Shown here: positions 8,855 to 15,690 of the stretch, piece by piece
Layout: each line of letters opens with the position of its first letter
How positions within the stretch are numbered: the first letter of the stretch is position 1
Source of the DNA: JBCDGZ01 sp038750655
GTDB lineage: Bacteria > Bacteroidota > Bacteroidia > Chitinophagales > Saprospiraceae
Assembly (NCBI GenBank): GCA_038750655.1
Contig: JBCDGZ010000102.1
Location: 1-29,725 of the forward strand
Direction of reading: 5' to 3'
DNA: 29,725 bases
Translations under genes and position numbers: made by a program
The notes under the pieces: model-generated
The model's input: the letters and a program-made list of their open reading frames with translations, nothing else
Told to the model about the DNA's origin: nothing
Database searches by the model: none

Positions 8855-9631
8855 TTGAAAGCCAAAAAATCCTACGGCCAGCACTTTTTGACCAATGAGC
8901 AAACCGCCTCGCGCATTGCCGAGAGCTTGCAGCTGAACGACGCCTACGATCGGGTGCTGGAAATTGGTCCCGGAAGAGGAATGCTAACCAAGTACCTCCT
9001 TCCGGCCGATTATGAGTTGCTGGTCGTCGAAGCGGATCGGGATATGGTCTTGTATTTACAGAAGTACTACCCCGAATTGCAAGACCAGATCATCAGTGCA
9101 GATTTTCTCAAAGTAGAGCTTTCGCAGGTGATGGGCGATCGGCCTTTTGCCATCATTGGAAATTTTCCGTATAACATCTCCTCACAGATTCTTTTCAAAA
9201 TGCTGGATCATAAGGAGCAGGTACCAGAATTGGTAGGCATGTTTCAGCGGGAAATGGCGCAGCGGGTGGTGGCGGACCCCGGCAGTAAGACTTATGGCGT
9301 CATTAGTGTGCTGGTGCAGGCTTACTACCACGGCGAATACCTTTTTACGGTGGATAGGAGCCAGTTCCATCCACCGCCGAAGGTGCAGTCTGGTGTGATT
9401 CGGCTGTGGCGAAAAACGGAGTCTCCGATTGACTGCGATCCCAAGCTTTTTCGGCGCATCGTCAAGCAGACGTTCAGCCAACGCCGCAAGATGCTCCGCA
9501 ATACCATGAACAGCTTCATCAAGGGGGACCCCCTCCTGCGCGAGCCTTTTTTCCAGCAGCGGCCGGAGCGCCTGAGCGTGGAAGACTTCGTTTGGCTCAC
9601 CCAGCAGGTAACCGCTAGAATAGGCCATTGA
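8855..9631 (+). CDS. rsmA: 16S rRNA (adenine1518-N6/adenine1519-N6)-dimethyltransferase
   Basis: RsmA/KsgA dimethylates two adjacent adenines in the 3' hairpin of 16S rRNA with S-adenosylmethionine during late 30S assembly. The 258-residue product has the family N-terminus KKSYGQHFLTN, SAM motif I VLEIGPGRGMLT at about residues 31-42, and the catalytic motif IGNFPYNISS (usual NLPYN; here NFPYN). The C-terminal helical domain includes FSQRRKMLRNT. The start appears to be TTG at 8855: an in-frame TAA lies at 8840-8842, no ATG lies between, and the next ATG would delete the GQHFL and SAM motifs. It precedes yqeY by 75 bp. Confidence 0.95.
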   Translation: MKAKKSYGQHFLTNEQTASRIAESLQLNDAYDRVLEIGPGRGMLTKYLLPADYELLVVEADRDMVLYLQKYYPELQDQIISADFLKVELSQVMGDRPFAIIGNFPYNISSQILFKMLDHKEQVPELVGMFQREMAQRVVADPGSKTYGVISVLVQAYYHGEYLFTVDRSQFHPPPKVQSGVIRLWRKTESPIDCDPKLFRRIVKQTFSQRRKMLRNTMNSFIKGDPLLREPFFQQRPERLSVEDFVWLTQQVTARIGH

Positions 9632-9706
9632 ACCATTCCGCTTGGGATTTGGTTCAAGACACGATATATGGATTATTTTTCATCATTAATTTCAAAAAAT
9701 CCTACA

Positions 9707-10153
9707 ATGACACTGGAAGAAAGAATCAACAGTGACCTCAAAACCGCCATGAAAGCCAAAGATCAGGCTGCCCTACGTGGCATCCGCGCCATCAAATCCG
9801 CCATTTTGCTGGCCAAGACTGACGGTAGCGGTAAGGAATTGAATGCAGAACTGGAAATCAAGATGCTGCAAAAGCTGGTCAAGCAGCGCAAAGATTCTTT
9901 AGATATTTACGAAAAGCAAAATCGCGAAGACCTGGCTACCAAGGAACGCGAAGAAATTGAAGTCATTGAGCGCTACCTGCCGGAACAACTCGGCGAAGAA
10001 GAACTCAAAGGCATCATCAGCAAAATTATTGAACAAACCGGTGCCACCTCCATGCGCGATATGGGTAAGGTGATGGGGATGGCCAGTAAGCAACTGGCGG
10101 GCAAGGCCGATGGCAAGACCATCTCCGGGGTGGTCAAGCAATTGCTGGGCTAG
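9707..10153 (+). CDS. yqeY: GatB/YqeY domain protein
   Basis: This 148-residue protein belongs to the stand-alone YqeY family, related to the tail domain of the GatB subunit of the tRNA amidotransferase; the cellular role is not settled. The C-terminal GATSMRDMGKVMGMASKQLAGKADG and the Lys/Glu-rich helices (QKLVKQRKDSLDIYEKQ) are typical. The ATG at 9707 (MTLEERINSDLKTAMK) matches the family start; an ATG at 9668 would add 13 residues unlike the family. It is downstream of rsmA in the same direction and converges on the winged-helix regulator gene. Confidence 0.9.
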   Translation: MTLEERINSDLKTAMKAKDQAALRGIRAIKSAILLAKTDGSGKELNAELEIKMLQKLVKQRKDSLDIYEKQNREDLATKEREEIEVIERYLPEQLGEEELKGIISKIIEQTGATSMRDMGKVMGMASKQLAGKADGKTISGVVKQLLG

Positions 10154-10186
10154 CCGTTTGAACAATAGTAGGGAGAACGCAGCACT

Positions 10187-11092
10187 TTATTGCGGATTGT
10201 TGGTAATTAACTTATAACCCACTCCGCGAATGTTGACAATTTTTAGGCTAGTATCTACTGCCAGTTTTTTGCGCAACTTTGAAATAAAAACATCTAGCGT
10301 TCTCCCTACATAATCCCCCTCATCTCCCCAAACCCTCTGTAGAATACGCTCGCGTGCGATCGGCACATTCGCAGAGGCGTGCAATACCACTAGTAATTCG
10401 GATTCCTTGTTGGACAATTCAATCCGTTGATCCTGAAAAAACAGCTGCCCGTTTATTTTATCGAATTGAGAGGCCCCAATTTGGATCAGATCGGCAACTG
10501 CGGTAGCTGCTTGTGGCTTAGGGGAAGGAGGCTGTTTTTTATTCCACCAATAAACGCCACCACCAACTAAAGCAAGCAGAATCGGTAGTACATAATTCAG
10601 CGCGGAGCGATCGGAGGAGGGCGGTAATGGCTGGGCATAAGGGCTAAATCCATCCAGAATAGTGATTAAGAGATAATAACAATCTTCAGGAAGGATTCTA
10701 CCTCCGCAAGGGATCATACCTGCGTACCGAGCATTTCTGATCTCAAAAGCATGCACCATCTTATCAGCGCCACACTGCCTCACTTCTACAAAATAGTCGC
10801 TCGCCACCTGGGTATGCTGAACCACTCGTCCAACAACAGCTATAATGGTATCTGGATCAAAGCTGAACGCAGTTCCGAAAGGGATTTTGTATTGATTATC
10901 GATTTGCTCAATTGGTAGGACACGCGACTCACAATTCCCCACACTCAGCAAGATTTCGTGGCCGATCATCCGCATCGCCAGCTGAGTTCGCTTTTCTACG
11001 ATGTTCTCCTGCTCCACCTCCTGCGCAAGCGCCGACAATGAGCCGGTCAAGCCTAAAAAGAGCAATAAGAAATACCACTGTTTACTAGCCAT
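10187..11092 (-). CDS. Membrane-anchored OmpR/PhoB-type winged-helix regulator with periplasmic sensor domain
   Basis: The 301-residue protein has a signal peptide (1-23, ending SALAQ), then a periplasmic region (24-163) with four Cys (54, 107, 129, 138) that could form disulfides. One transmembrane helix follows at about 166-184 (NYVLPILLALVGGGVYWW), a Pro-rich linker, and a cytoplasmic Trans_reg_C winged helix at 203-298. The latter shows the family signature GRTLDVFISKLRKKL then IVNIRGVGYKL. There is no receiver or kinase domain, so this is one-component transmembrane signalling. The order is the reverse of ToxR, whose winged helix is N-terminal. It is divergent from the TonB_C-like gene. 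The shared intergenic region carries three TTTACA repeats and a perfect -7 element (TAGCTTTG, minus strand 11104-11097) only 4 nt before its ATG. Confidence 0.88.
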   Translation of the reverse strand: MASKQWYFLLLFLGLTGSLSALAQEVEQENIVEKRTQLAMRMIGHEILLSVGNCESRVLPIEQIDNQYKIPFGTAFSFDPDTIIAVVGRVVQHTQVASDYFVEVRQCGADKMVHAFEIRNARYAGMIPCGGRILPEDCYYLLITILDGFSPYAQPLPPSSDRSALNYVLPILLALVGGGVYWWNKKQPPSPKPQAATAVADLIQIGASQFDKINGQLFFQDQRIELSNKESELLVVLHASANVPIARERILQRVWGDEGDYVGRTLDVFISKLRKKLAVDTSLKIVNIRGVGYKLITNNPQ

Positions 11093-11096
11093 ACTA

Positions 11097-11104
11097 CAAA
11101 GCTA
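11097..11104 (-). promoter_or_regulatory. -7 element (TAnnTTTG) of the winged-helix regulator gene
   Basis: On the minus strand this reads TAGCTTTG, a perfect match to the Bacteroidota -7 consensus TAnnTTTG. It ends 4 nt before the ATG at 11092, so the transcript would be leaderless or nearly so. No TTTG is found 19-21 bp further upstream, which would fit an activator-dependent promoter. Confidence 0.4.
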
Positions 11105-11140
11105 TTGGATTATTCGCCCTTTTGAGGCGCTTGAGCTGCC

Positions 11141-11170
11141 TTTTTACACTATTTTACATTGATTTACACT
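11141..11170. promoter_or_regulatory. Probable operator: three TTTACA decamers at exact 10-bp spacing
   Basis: Three adjacent decamers read TTTTTACACT, ATTTTACATT and GATTTACACT (consensus NNTTTACAYT); the TTTACA cores start at 11143, 11153 and 11163. One-helical-turn direct repeats are the usual binding site architecture for OmpR/PhoB-type winged helices. The site lies between a divergent pair, one of which encodes such a protein. It is 48 bp from the regulator start and 55 bp from the TonB_C-like start. A weak -7 (TAACTTTA, 11189-11196) lies 18 bp downstream toward the latter, so the site would cover that promoter's -33 region. Confidence 0.65.
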
Positions 11171-11225
11171 TCTCAAAGCGATAAGCCCTAACTTTATTGA
11201 TAGCTCAACAATTCAGTAATCGTTT

Positions 11226-11993
11226 ATGAAAAATAGTATCCTGGCTTTATTTTTAGTCCTACTGGCGGCTCCAAATCCTGGAACTGCCCAAGATCAATCG
11301 GCCGGTGAGCTGTATTATGAAGTTAGTAAAATCTATCCTTATATTTCAATCAGTAAGGCTGCCCTGGATGCTGCACATACTCTTAGTGATCTCCATGCTC
11401 GCTATCCTACTTCGTGGATCAAGGAATACATTGCTGTTGCCATTACGACCACTCAACAAGGAACGTTCCGGACGTCACGAAGTAAGAACGATACACTTAG
11501 CCAAGAGCAAAAAAAACTGCTGAGTGGAGCTGATTTGGGCACTGACATTTTGGTTGAAGTGCAATACATTCCTGCAAATAGCTTAAGTCAAAACGAGCCG
11601 AAAATTATCGATTTTACCTTTAGTATCGACCCGGAAAAGGAGGCAGCGTATGAAGGGGGCGTATCATCGATGAGAAAGTATCTACAAGAAAAGGCTATCG
11701 GTCAGATTCCCGAAGGTACTTTTCAGGGCTATGACTTCACCGCCGTACAATTTACCGTCACTGCCGCAGGAGAAATCGAGAATCCCCACATTTTTGCAAA
11801 GGAATACCAAACTGCTAAATACGAAGCGACCAACGAGCTACTGTTGGTCGCTATTCGCAATATGCCCTGCTGGACGCCTGCCGCCTACGCTAATGGGACA
11901 ACAACAAGCCAGGAATGGGTCCTGTTGGTAGGAAATAAACAAAACTGCGTAGCCCACCTGCTTAACCTCCAACGGGATTCAATCGGCCGTTAG
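11226..11993 (+). CDS. Secreted protein with TonB C-terminal-like domain
   Basis: This 255-residue protein has a signal peptide ending GTAQ (residue about 22). Residues about 30-125 form a conserved-looking N-terminal part (LDAAHTLSDLHARYPTSWIKEY...). Residues about 140-235 resemble the TonB C-terminal fold: YEGGVSSMRKYL corresponds to the YPGG..al..yl start seen in Bacteroidota TonB proteins, VQFTVTAAGEIENPHI to the central strand, and NMPCWTPAAYANG to the MPxWxPA segment. It lacks the membrane anchor and Pro-rich linker of a true TonB, so it is probably a periplasmic or surface protein, not an energy transducer. C215 and C241 may pair. Its divergent position beside the winged-helix regulator and the shared operator suggests it is the regulator's target or partner. 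Confidence 0.7.
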   Translation: MKNSILALFLVLLAAPNPGTAQDQSAGELYYEVSKIYPYISISKAALDAAHTLSDLHARYPTSWIKEYIAVAITTTQQGTFRTSRSKNDTLSQEQKKLLSGADLGTDILVEVQYIPANSLSQNEPKIIDFTFSIDPEKEAAYEGGVSSMRKYLQEKAIGQIPEGTFQGYDFTAVQFTVTAAGEIENPHIFAKEYQTAKYEATNELLLVAIRNMPCWTPAAYANGTTTSQEWVLLVGNKQNCVAHLLNLQRDSIGR

Positions 11994-11998
11994 GCGGG

Positions 11999-13555
11999 CT
12001 AGGCTTGAAATTGCTGCCGCAGCTCCCGCTTCATCACCTTGCCCGTTGAGTTCATCGGTAGTGCAGGCAGGATGCTGACCAGCCTCGGATATTTATAAGC
12101 TGCAATGTTTTCCTTGGTCCAGGCCACCAGCTCCGCCTCCTCCACCGTATGCCCCTCTTTGAGCACTACGCAGGCGCGGATTTCCTCCCCATACTGCTCA
12201 TTCGGTACCCCAATAACCGCCACCAGCGAAACTGCCGGATGCTTCATCATCACCTCCTCTACCTCGCGCGGATAAACATTGAGTCCACCCCGGATGATCA
12301 TATCCTTTTTGCGATCGACAATGTAAAAATACCCTGCCTCATCTTTGACGGCCACATCACCAGAGTGCATCCAGCCGTTGCGCAGGGCCTCCGCCGTAGC
12401 CTCCGGCTTCCGATAATAGCCTTTCATCACGTTGTGCCCCCGATAGATCAGCTCCCCCTTTTCGCCTATCGGCACCTCCTTGTCGTCCTGATCAACCAGC
12501 ATCACCTCCACGCCTTCCACCGGCGTACCAATACTCCCCGCTACCCGCTCGCGCCCCGGATGGTTAAAAGTCACTACCGGCGATCCTTCCGACATACCAT
12601 AGCCCTCCAGAATCTTAACACTAAACTTCGCTTCAAAATCTTCCAGCACCTGCACTGGCAAAGACGCACCGCCGGACACACAGACCCGCAGCTGCTCACA
12701 AATCGCCGCAAAGTCCTCCACCTCGCCGTCGTAGTTGAGCAAGGCCCAGTACATCGTTGGGACGCCAGCGAAGACCGAGACTTTCTCGCGAGCAAAGGCG
12801 TTGAAAACGGCGGCCTGATCAAAGCTGGCCAGCAAGACCGAGGTGCTGCCATTGGCGACATTGGCATTCATCAGCACTGTCATGGCGAAAATGTGGAAGA
12901 GCGGCAGGACGATTAGCGAGGTATCGTCTTCCCGGAGTTCGAGGATGCCTTGGCTGATCGTTGCATTTTTGAGGAGGTTGGCGTGGGTCAGCTCGGCGCC
13001 TTTAGGCTGTCCGGTGGTGCCAGAGGTGTAGATGATGACGGCCGTATCATCGGCAGCCGTAGCGGCGGTTGGGAAAGTGGCTTCCTGATTGTGCAGCAGG
13101 CTCGCCAGCGTTTCGACGCCCTCGACCGAGGAGGGGGCGGCCATGCTGGGCATGATCAGGTAGAATTTTTCGCAGGCCTCCACTTGTTGGAAGGCGGCGT
13201 AGCCTTCCTGGCGCATCGGCAGTCGCGCTGTTCCTTCAAAGCAAAAGTAGGCTTTGGCTTCGCTGTCCTGTAGGTGGTATTTGATCTCTTCCCTTTTGAG
13301 CAATATGCTGAGCGGGACGACGACGGCTCCGGCCTTGAGGATGCCGTAGTAGATCATGGGGAAGTAGGGCAGATTGGGGCAGCTCAGGGCGACCTTATCG
13401 CCGGCTTGGATGCCGGCGGCCCGCAGGCCGTTGGCGATGTAGTTGGCAAAGGTGTTGAGCTGGGTGAAGCTGTGGCGCGTATCGCCGAATACGAAGGCAG
13501 CTTTGTCGCCATGGTGGGCGGCGCTGTTTTCAAGAATGTTGGCTAGGTTGAGCAT
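11999..13555 (-). CDS. Long-chain fatty-acid--CoA ligase (AMP-binding family)
   Basis: The 518-residue enzyme activates a carboxylic acid to acyl-AMP and then acyl-CoA in the cytoplasm. The ANL signatures are present: P-loop YTSGTTGQPKG at residues about 176-186; YGMSEGSP near 318; SGDVAVKDEAGYFYIVDRKKDMI with the following GGLNVYPREVEEV at about 390-432; and the catalytic Lys region NSTGKVMKREL near the C-terminus. The length fits the short bacterial FadD/LcfB-type ligases; the chain length of its substrate cannot be read from the sequence. It converges with the TonB_C-like gene (5 bp between stops). No other fatty-acid gene is nearby. Confidence 0.9.
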   Translation of the reverse strand: MLNLANILENSAAHHGDKAAFVFGDTRHSFTQLNTFANYIANGLRAAGIQAGDKVALSCPNLPYFPMIYYGILKAGAVVVPLSILLKREEIKYHLQDSEAKAYFCFEGTARLPMRQEGYAAFQQVEACEKFYLIMPSMAAPSSVEGVETLASLLHNQEATFPTAATAADDTAVIIYTSGTTGQPKGAELTHANLLKNATISQGILELREDDTSLIVLPLFHIFAMTVLMNANVANGSTSVLLASFDQAAVFNAFAREKVSVFAGVPTMYWALLNYDGEVEDFAAICEQLRVCVSGGASLPVQVLEDFEAKFSVKILEGYGMSEGSPVVTFNHPGRERVAGSIGTPVEGVEVMLVDQDDKEVPIGEKGELIYRGHNVMKGYYRKPEATAEALRNGWMHSGDVAVKDEAGYFYIVDRKKDMIIRGGLNVYPREVEEVMMKHPAVSLVAVIGVPNEQYGEEIRACVVLKEGHTVEEAELVAWTKENIAAYKYPRLVSILPALPMNSTGKVMKRELRQQFQA

Positions 13556-13613
13556 ATGGTATGTGTGTGTTGAGATTTTGTTACTGACTATATTGACCTA
13601 AGATTTTCTCTAC

Positions 13614-13992
13614 TTAGAATATGAACACGACCTCCCCCTTTTTGTTGATATACGCATTCTGCCTATTAATGACGACGCGTGCTAAAGGTCCTTTGAAATT
13701 GCTCCCGATGAAACCCGCCCGCGCTTCAAAGTCAAGTTGAAAAGCAGGCTGCCCGGTGCGATCTATGAATTCATCTCCTCTTTCTTTACTGGGGACCAAG
13801 GCAAAACCTCCAGAAAAGTCAGTCCCATAATCGTATTGAAATTTCGTGATGGCATCACCGTTGGCGTCTATGTAACCAAATGTTCACCAGAGTATTAAGG
13901 GTACCTAGGGGGCTGAGGTCTTCTAATTTAAAATATTTACCTCAATGAGCCAACATTCCGCCACTTTTTCCCGTATCAATAGGCAAGGGCAA
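13614..13992 (-). pseudogene. Decayed WG-repeat protein gene
   Basis: Reading the minus strand, 13883 down to 13614 is open and encodes about 89 residues with WG-repeat character: FGYIDANGDAITKF, EFIDRTGQPAF and NAYINKKGEVVF, separated by FSGGFALV and FKGPLARV. Upstream, the same frame meets TGA at 13884-13886. The repeat-like text continues in another frame (LPIDTGKSGGMLAH, then GKYFKLEDLSPLGTL), interrupted by TGA at 13942-13944. No start codon with a signal peptide joins these parts. This is a frameshifted and truncated remnant. Intact WG-repeat proteins are typically several hundred residues long; their roles are poorly known. Confidence 0.65.
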
Positions 13993-14282
13993 AAATTTTA
14001 AAAAAAAGATCATTCATATAATTTATTTCCAGTTGTTATCGTTATCTTTATGTTTGATCGCCCCCCTACTACAAATTTTTCTTTTACTCCCTTTCTCTCA
14101 TATCTAAACGAATAATGATTGCTGTTAGGACAACAGCGCATCATCCCTTTCTACACAGTGTAATACTGTATCTCAATTAAACAATTTGCAATAGATGGCT
14201 GCGGCGCTATTGGCTAGAAGTTGATGTCTTCGAGTCTGGTATTCAGCGCACGAGCAGTCGAAAAGACCTAACAAGGAACGAA
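13993..14282. other. Gene-free AT-rich spacer before the surface-protein operon
   Basis: This 290-bp stretch lies between the WG-repeat remnant and the six-gene plus-strand cluster. It should carry the cluster's promoter. I see no exact TAnnTTTG element and no strong hairpin, RNA gene or repeat. A TTTG at 14191-14194 has no matching -7. Confidence 0.4.
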
Positions 14283-15143
14283 ATGAGAGCACCGATTCGA
14301 TTTCAAGTATGGAGCATATTGGTTCTGCTGGTATTGGCCTTGAGTTGTAGTAAGGAAACCATCATTGTTGAAGACAATGTTGCTCCAACGATTAATCATG
14401 TACCGGCCATTCGGGTGGAGCATTATATTAATCGTTTGTACATCGACCTGTTAGGCCGGGAGCCGCTAGATGCCGAGATGAGCCGAGATTTTGAGGTATT
14501 GAAAAATGGAAGCCTGGAGCCTGCGGCCCGCCGTCAACTAATCGACTACCTGCAAACCTCAACCGACTTTCTCAGTGGCGATACCTCCTACGTTCAAGCC
14601 TATTACCAAAATATTTACAACCTCGCTAAGCTGCGCTGCCTGGAAGGCGCCTCCGACGAATTGCTCCGCAACAACAACGATGGCGTCGAAGCCCAGAAAC
14701 TACAGGCCGTCCTAGACTCTCGCACCGACCTACAGGCTGGCCGCATCACCATCGACGAGCTGTTTGGACGGATGGTTTTCAATACCATCTATGATGAAAT
14801 CAATATGAATTCTTTCAACTTCGTCAATGCTACCTTCGATAACCTCCTCTGGCGTTTCCCCACCCAGCAGGAATTCCAGTCTGGCTTCGATATGGTAGAG
14901 TACAATCGCTCCCGGACCCTCTTTGGCCAGCCAGGACGCAATAAGGAAGAATATGTCAATATCGTCAGCCAGTCGGAGGAAGCCCTGGAGGGTATCGTCA
15001 TCTGGGCCTATCAGCAACTGCTGGCCCGCCGCCCTACAACGGAAGAAACCGTAGCAGCGATGAGCGACTTTCGGCAACACAAAGATATTCGCCTGCTGCA
15101 TCAGGAACTGATGACTGGTGATGAGTACGCCAACTTTGAGTAG
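14283..15143 (+). CDS. Lipoprotein with DUF1549/DUF4214-like LLGRxP helical repeats
   Basis: This 286-residue predicted lipoprotein has signal peptide 1-21 and the lipidated Cys C22 (LALSCSKE). HYINRLYIDLLGREPLDAEM at 47-66 strongly resembles the N-terminal helix-turn of planctomycete DUF1549 (PSCyt2). A second, weaker copy, AYQQLLARRPTTEETV, occurs near residue 245 and is followed by LMTGDEYANF. DUF4214 domains share this LY..LLGR.P..... pattern and the final S.EY. The function is unknown. It is the first of six genes with 52, 12, 65, 17 and 13 bp gaps, so it is likely the operon's first gene. The next gene has the same architecture, suggesting paralogous partners. Confidence 0.7.
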   Translation: MRAPIRFQVWSILVLLVLALSCSKETIIVEDNVAPTINHVPAIRVEHYINRLYIDLLGREPLDAEMSRDFEVLKNGSLEPAARRQLIDYLQTSTDFLSGDTSYVQAYYQNIYNLAKLRCLEGASDELLRNNNDGVEAQKLQAVLDSRTDLQAGRITIDELFGRMVFNTIYDEINMNSFNFVNATFDNLLWRFPTQQEFQSGFDMVEYNRSRTLFGQPGRNKEEYVNIVSQSEEALEGIVIWAYQQLLARRPTTEETVAAMSDFRQHKDIRLLHQELMTGDEYANFE

Positions 15144-15195
15144 GCCGTCCCAAGACTGTTTGTTAGAACACACAATTACTAGAAACCAACAATTG

Positions 15196-15678
15196 ATGAG
15201 ACACCAACTTATAATCCTATTGCTGAGCCTATTGTCGGTGCTGGCTTGTAAAGAGAAATCCTACGTCTATGATGTCAATGAAGTCGCCATTGGCACCAAT
15301 AATGGGGATAAAAACAAGCTGAAATCCAACGAGCAATTTCTCTCCATTCTCTACGCCAATATGTTCCAAAAGGCCATCAGCCCCACCGAGATGGCCGCGC
15401 TGGCCAGCCTGATTCGCTCCATCGGTGATAAACAGATCGCCTACGAAACCCTGGTTGCCCGCTTTATGGCCGACGGCGCAGTCGCCATCCCCTCTGATGC
15501 CGAAATGCGCGGAGACTTGGCCGCCTTTATCACCGCAACTTACAAGCGATTCTACGTTCGTCTGCCCTCCCAGGCTGAGAAGACTTATTGGGTCAACTAC
15601 CTGTCTTCTCGTCCTAATATCACCGCCGAGCTGGTCTATCTGGCTTTCGCAACTTCTGATGAGTATTACTTCTACTAA
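15196..15678 (+). CDS. Lipoprotein with DUF1549/DUF4214-like helical repeats (paralogous to preceding gene)
   Basis: The product has 160 residues from the ATG at 15196; an earlier ATG at 15118 would overlap the previous gene and hide the signal peptide. Signal peptide LLLSLLSVLAC is followed by KEK, so Cys18 is the probable lipid site. One helical unit begins FLSILYANMFQKAISPTEMAAL. A second reads ATYKRFYVRLPSQAEKTYWVNYL and ends FATSDEYYFY, close to the end of DUF4214 repeats. It lies 12 bp before the Tat-exported gene and is probably translated with it. The function is not recognised; a structural or scaffolding role with the preceding lipoprotein is inference. Confidence 0.68.
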   Translation: MRHQLIILLLSLLSVLACKEKSYVYDVNEVAIGTNNGDKNKLKSNEQFLSILYANMFQKAISPTEMAALASLIRSIGDKQIAYETLVARFMADGAVAIPSDAEMRGDLAAFITATYKRFYVRLPSQAEKTYWVNYLSSRPNITAELVYLAFATSDEYYFY

Positions 15679-15690
15679 ACCAACAATGAG

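Noticed and set aside
12149..12916. 255-codon open frame antisense to the acyl-CoA ligase gene
   Set aside because: It is a shadow of a GC-rich real gene. The translation is His/Arg-rich with no domain or signal, while the opposite strand has every ANL motif.
15118..15195. Upstream ATG of the second LLGRxP lipoprotein
   Set aside because: It overlaps the previous gene and puts 26 polar residues before the lipoprotein signal; the ATG at 15196 gives a proper signal and lipobox.
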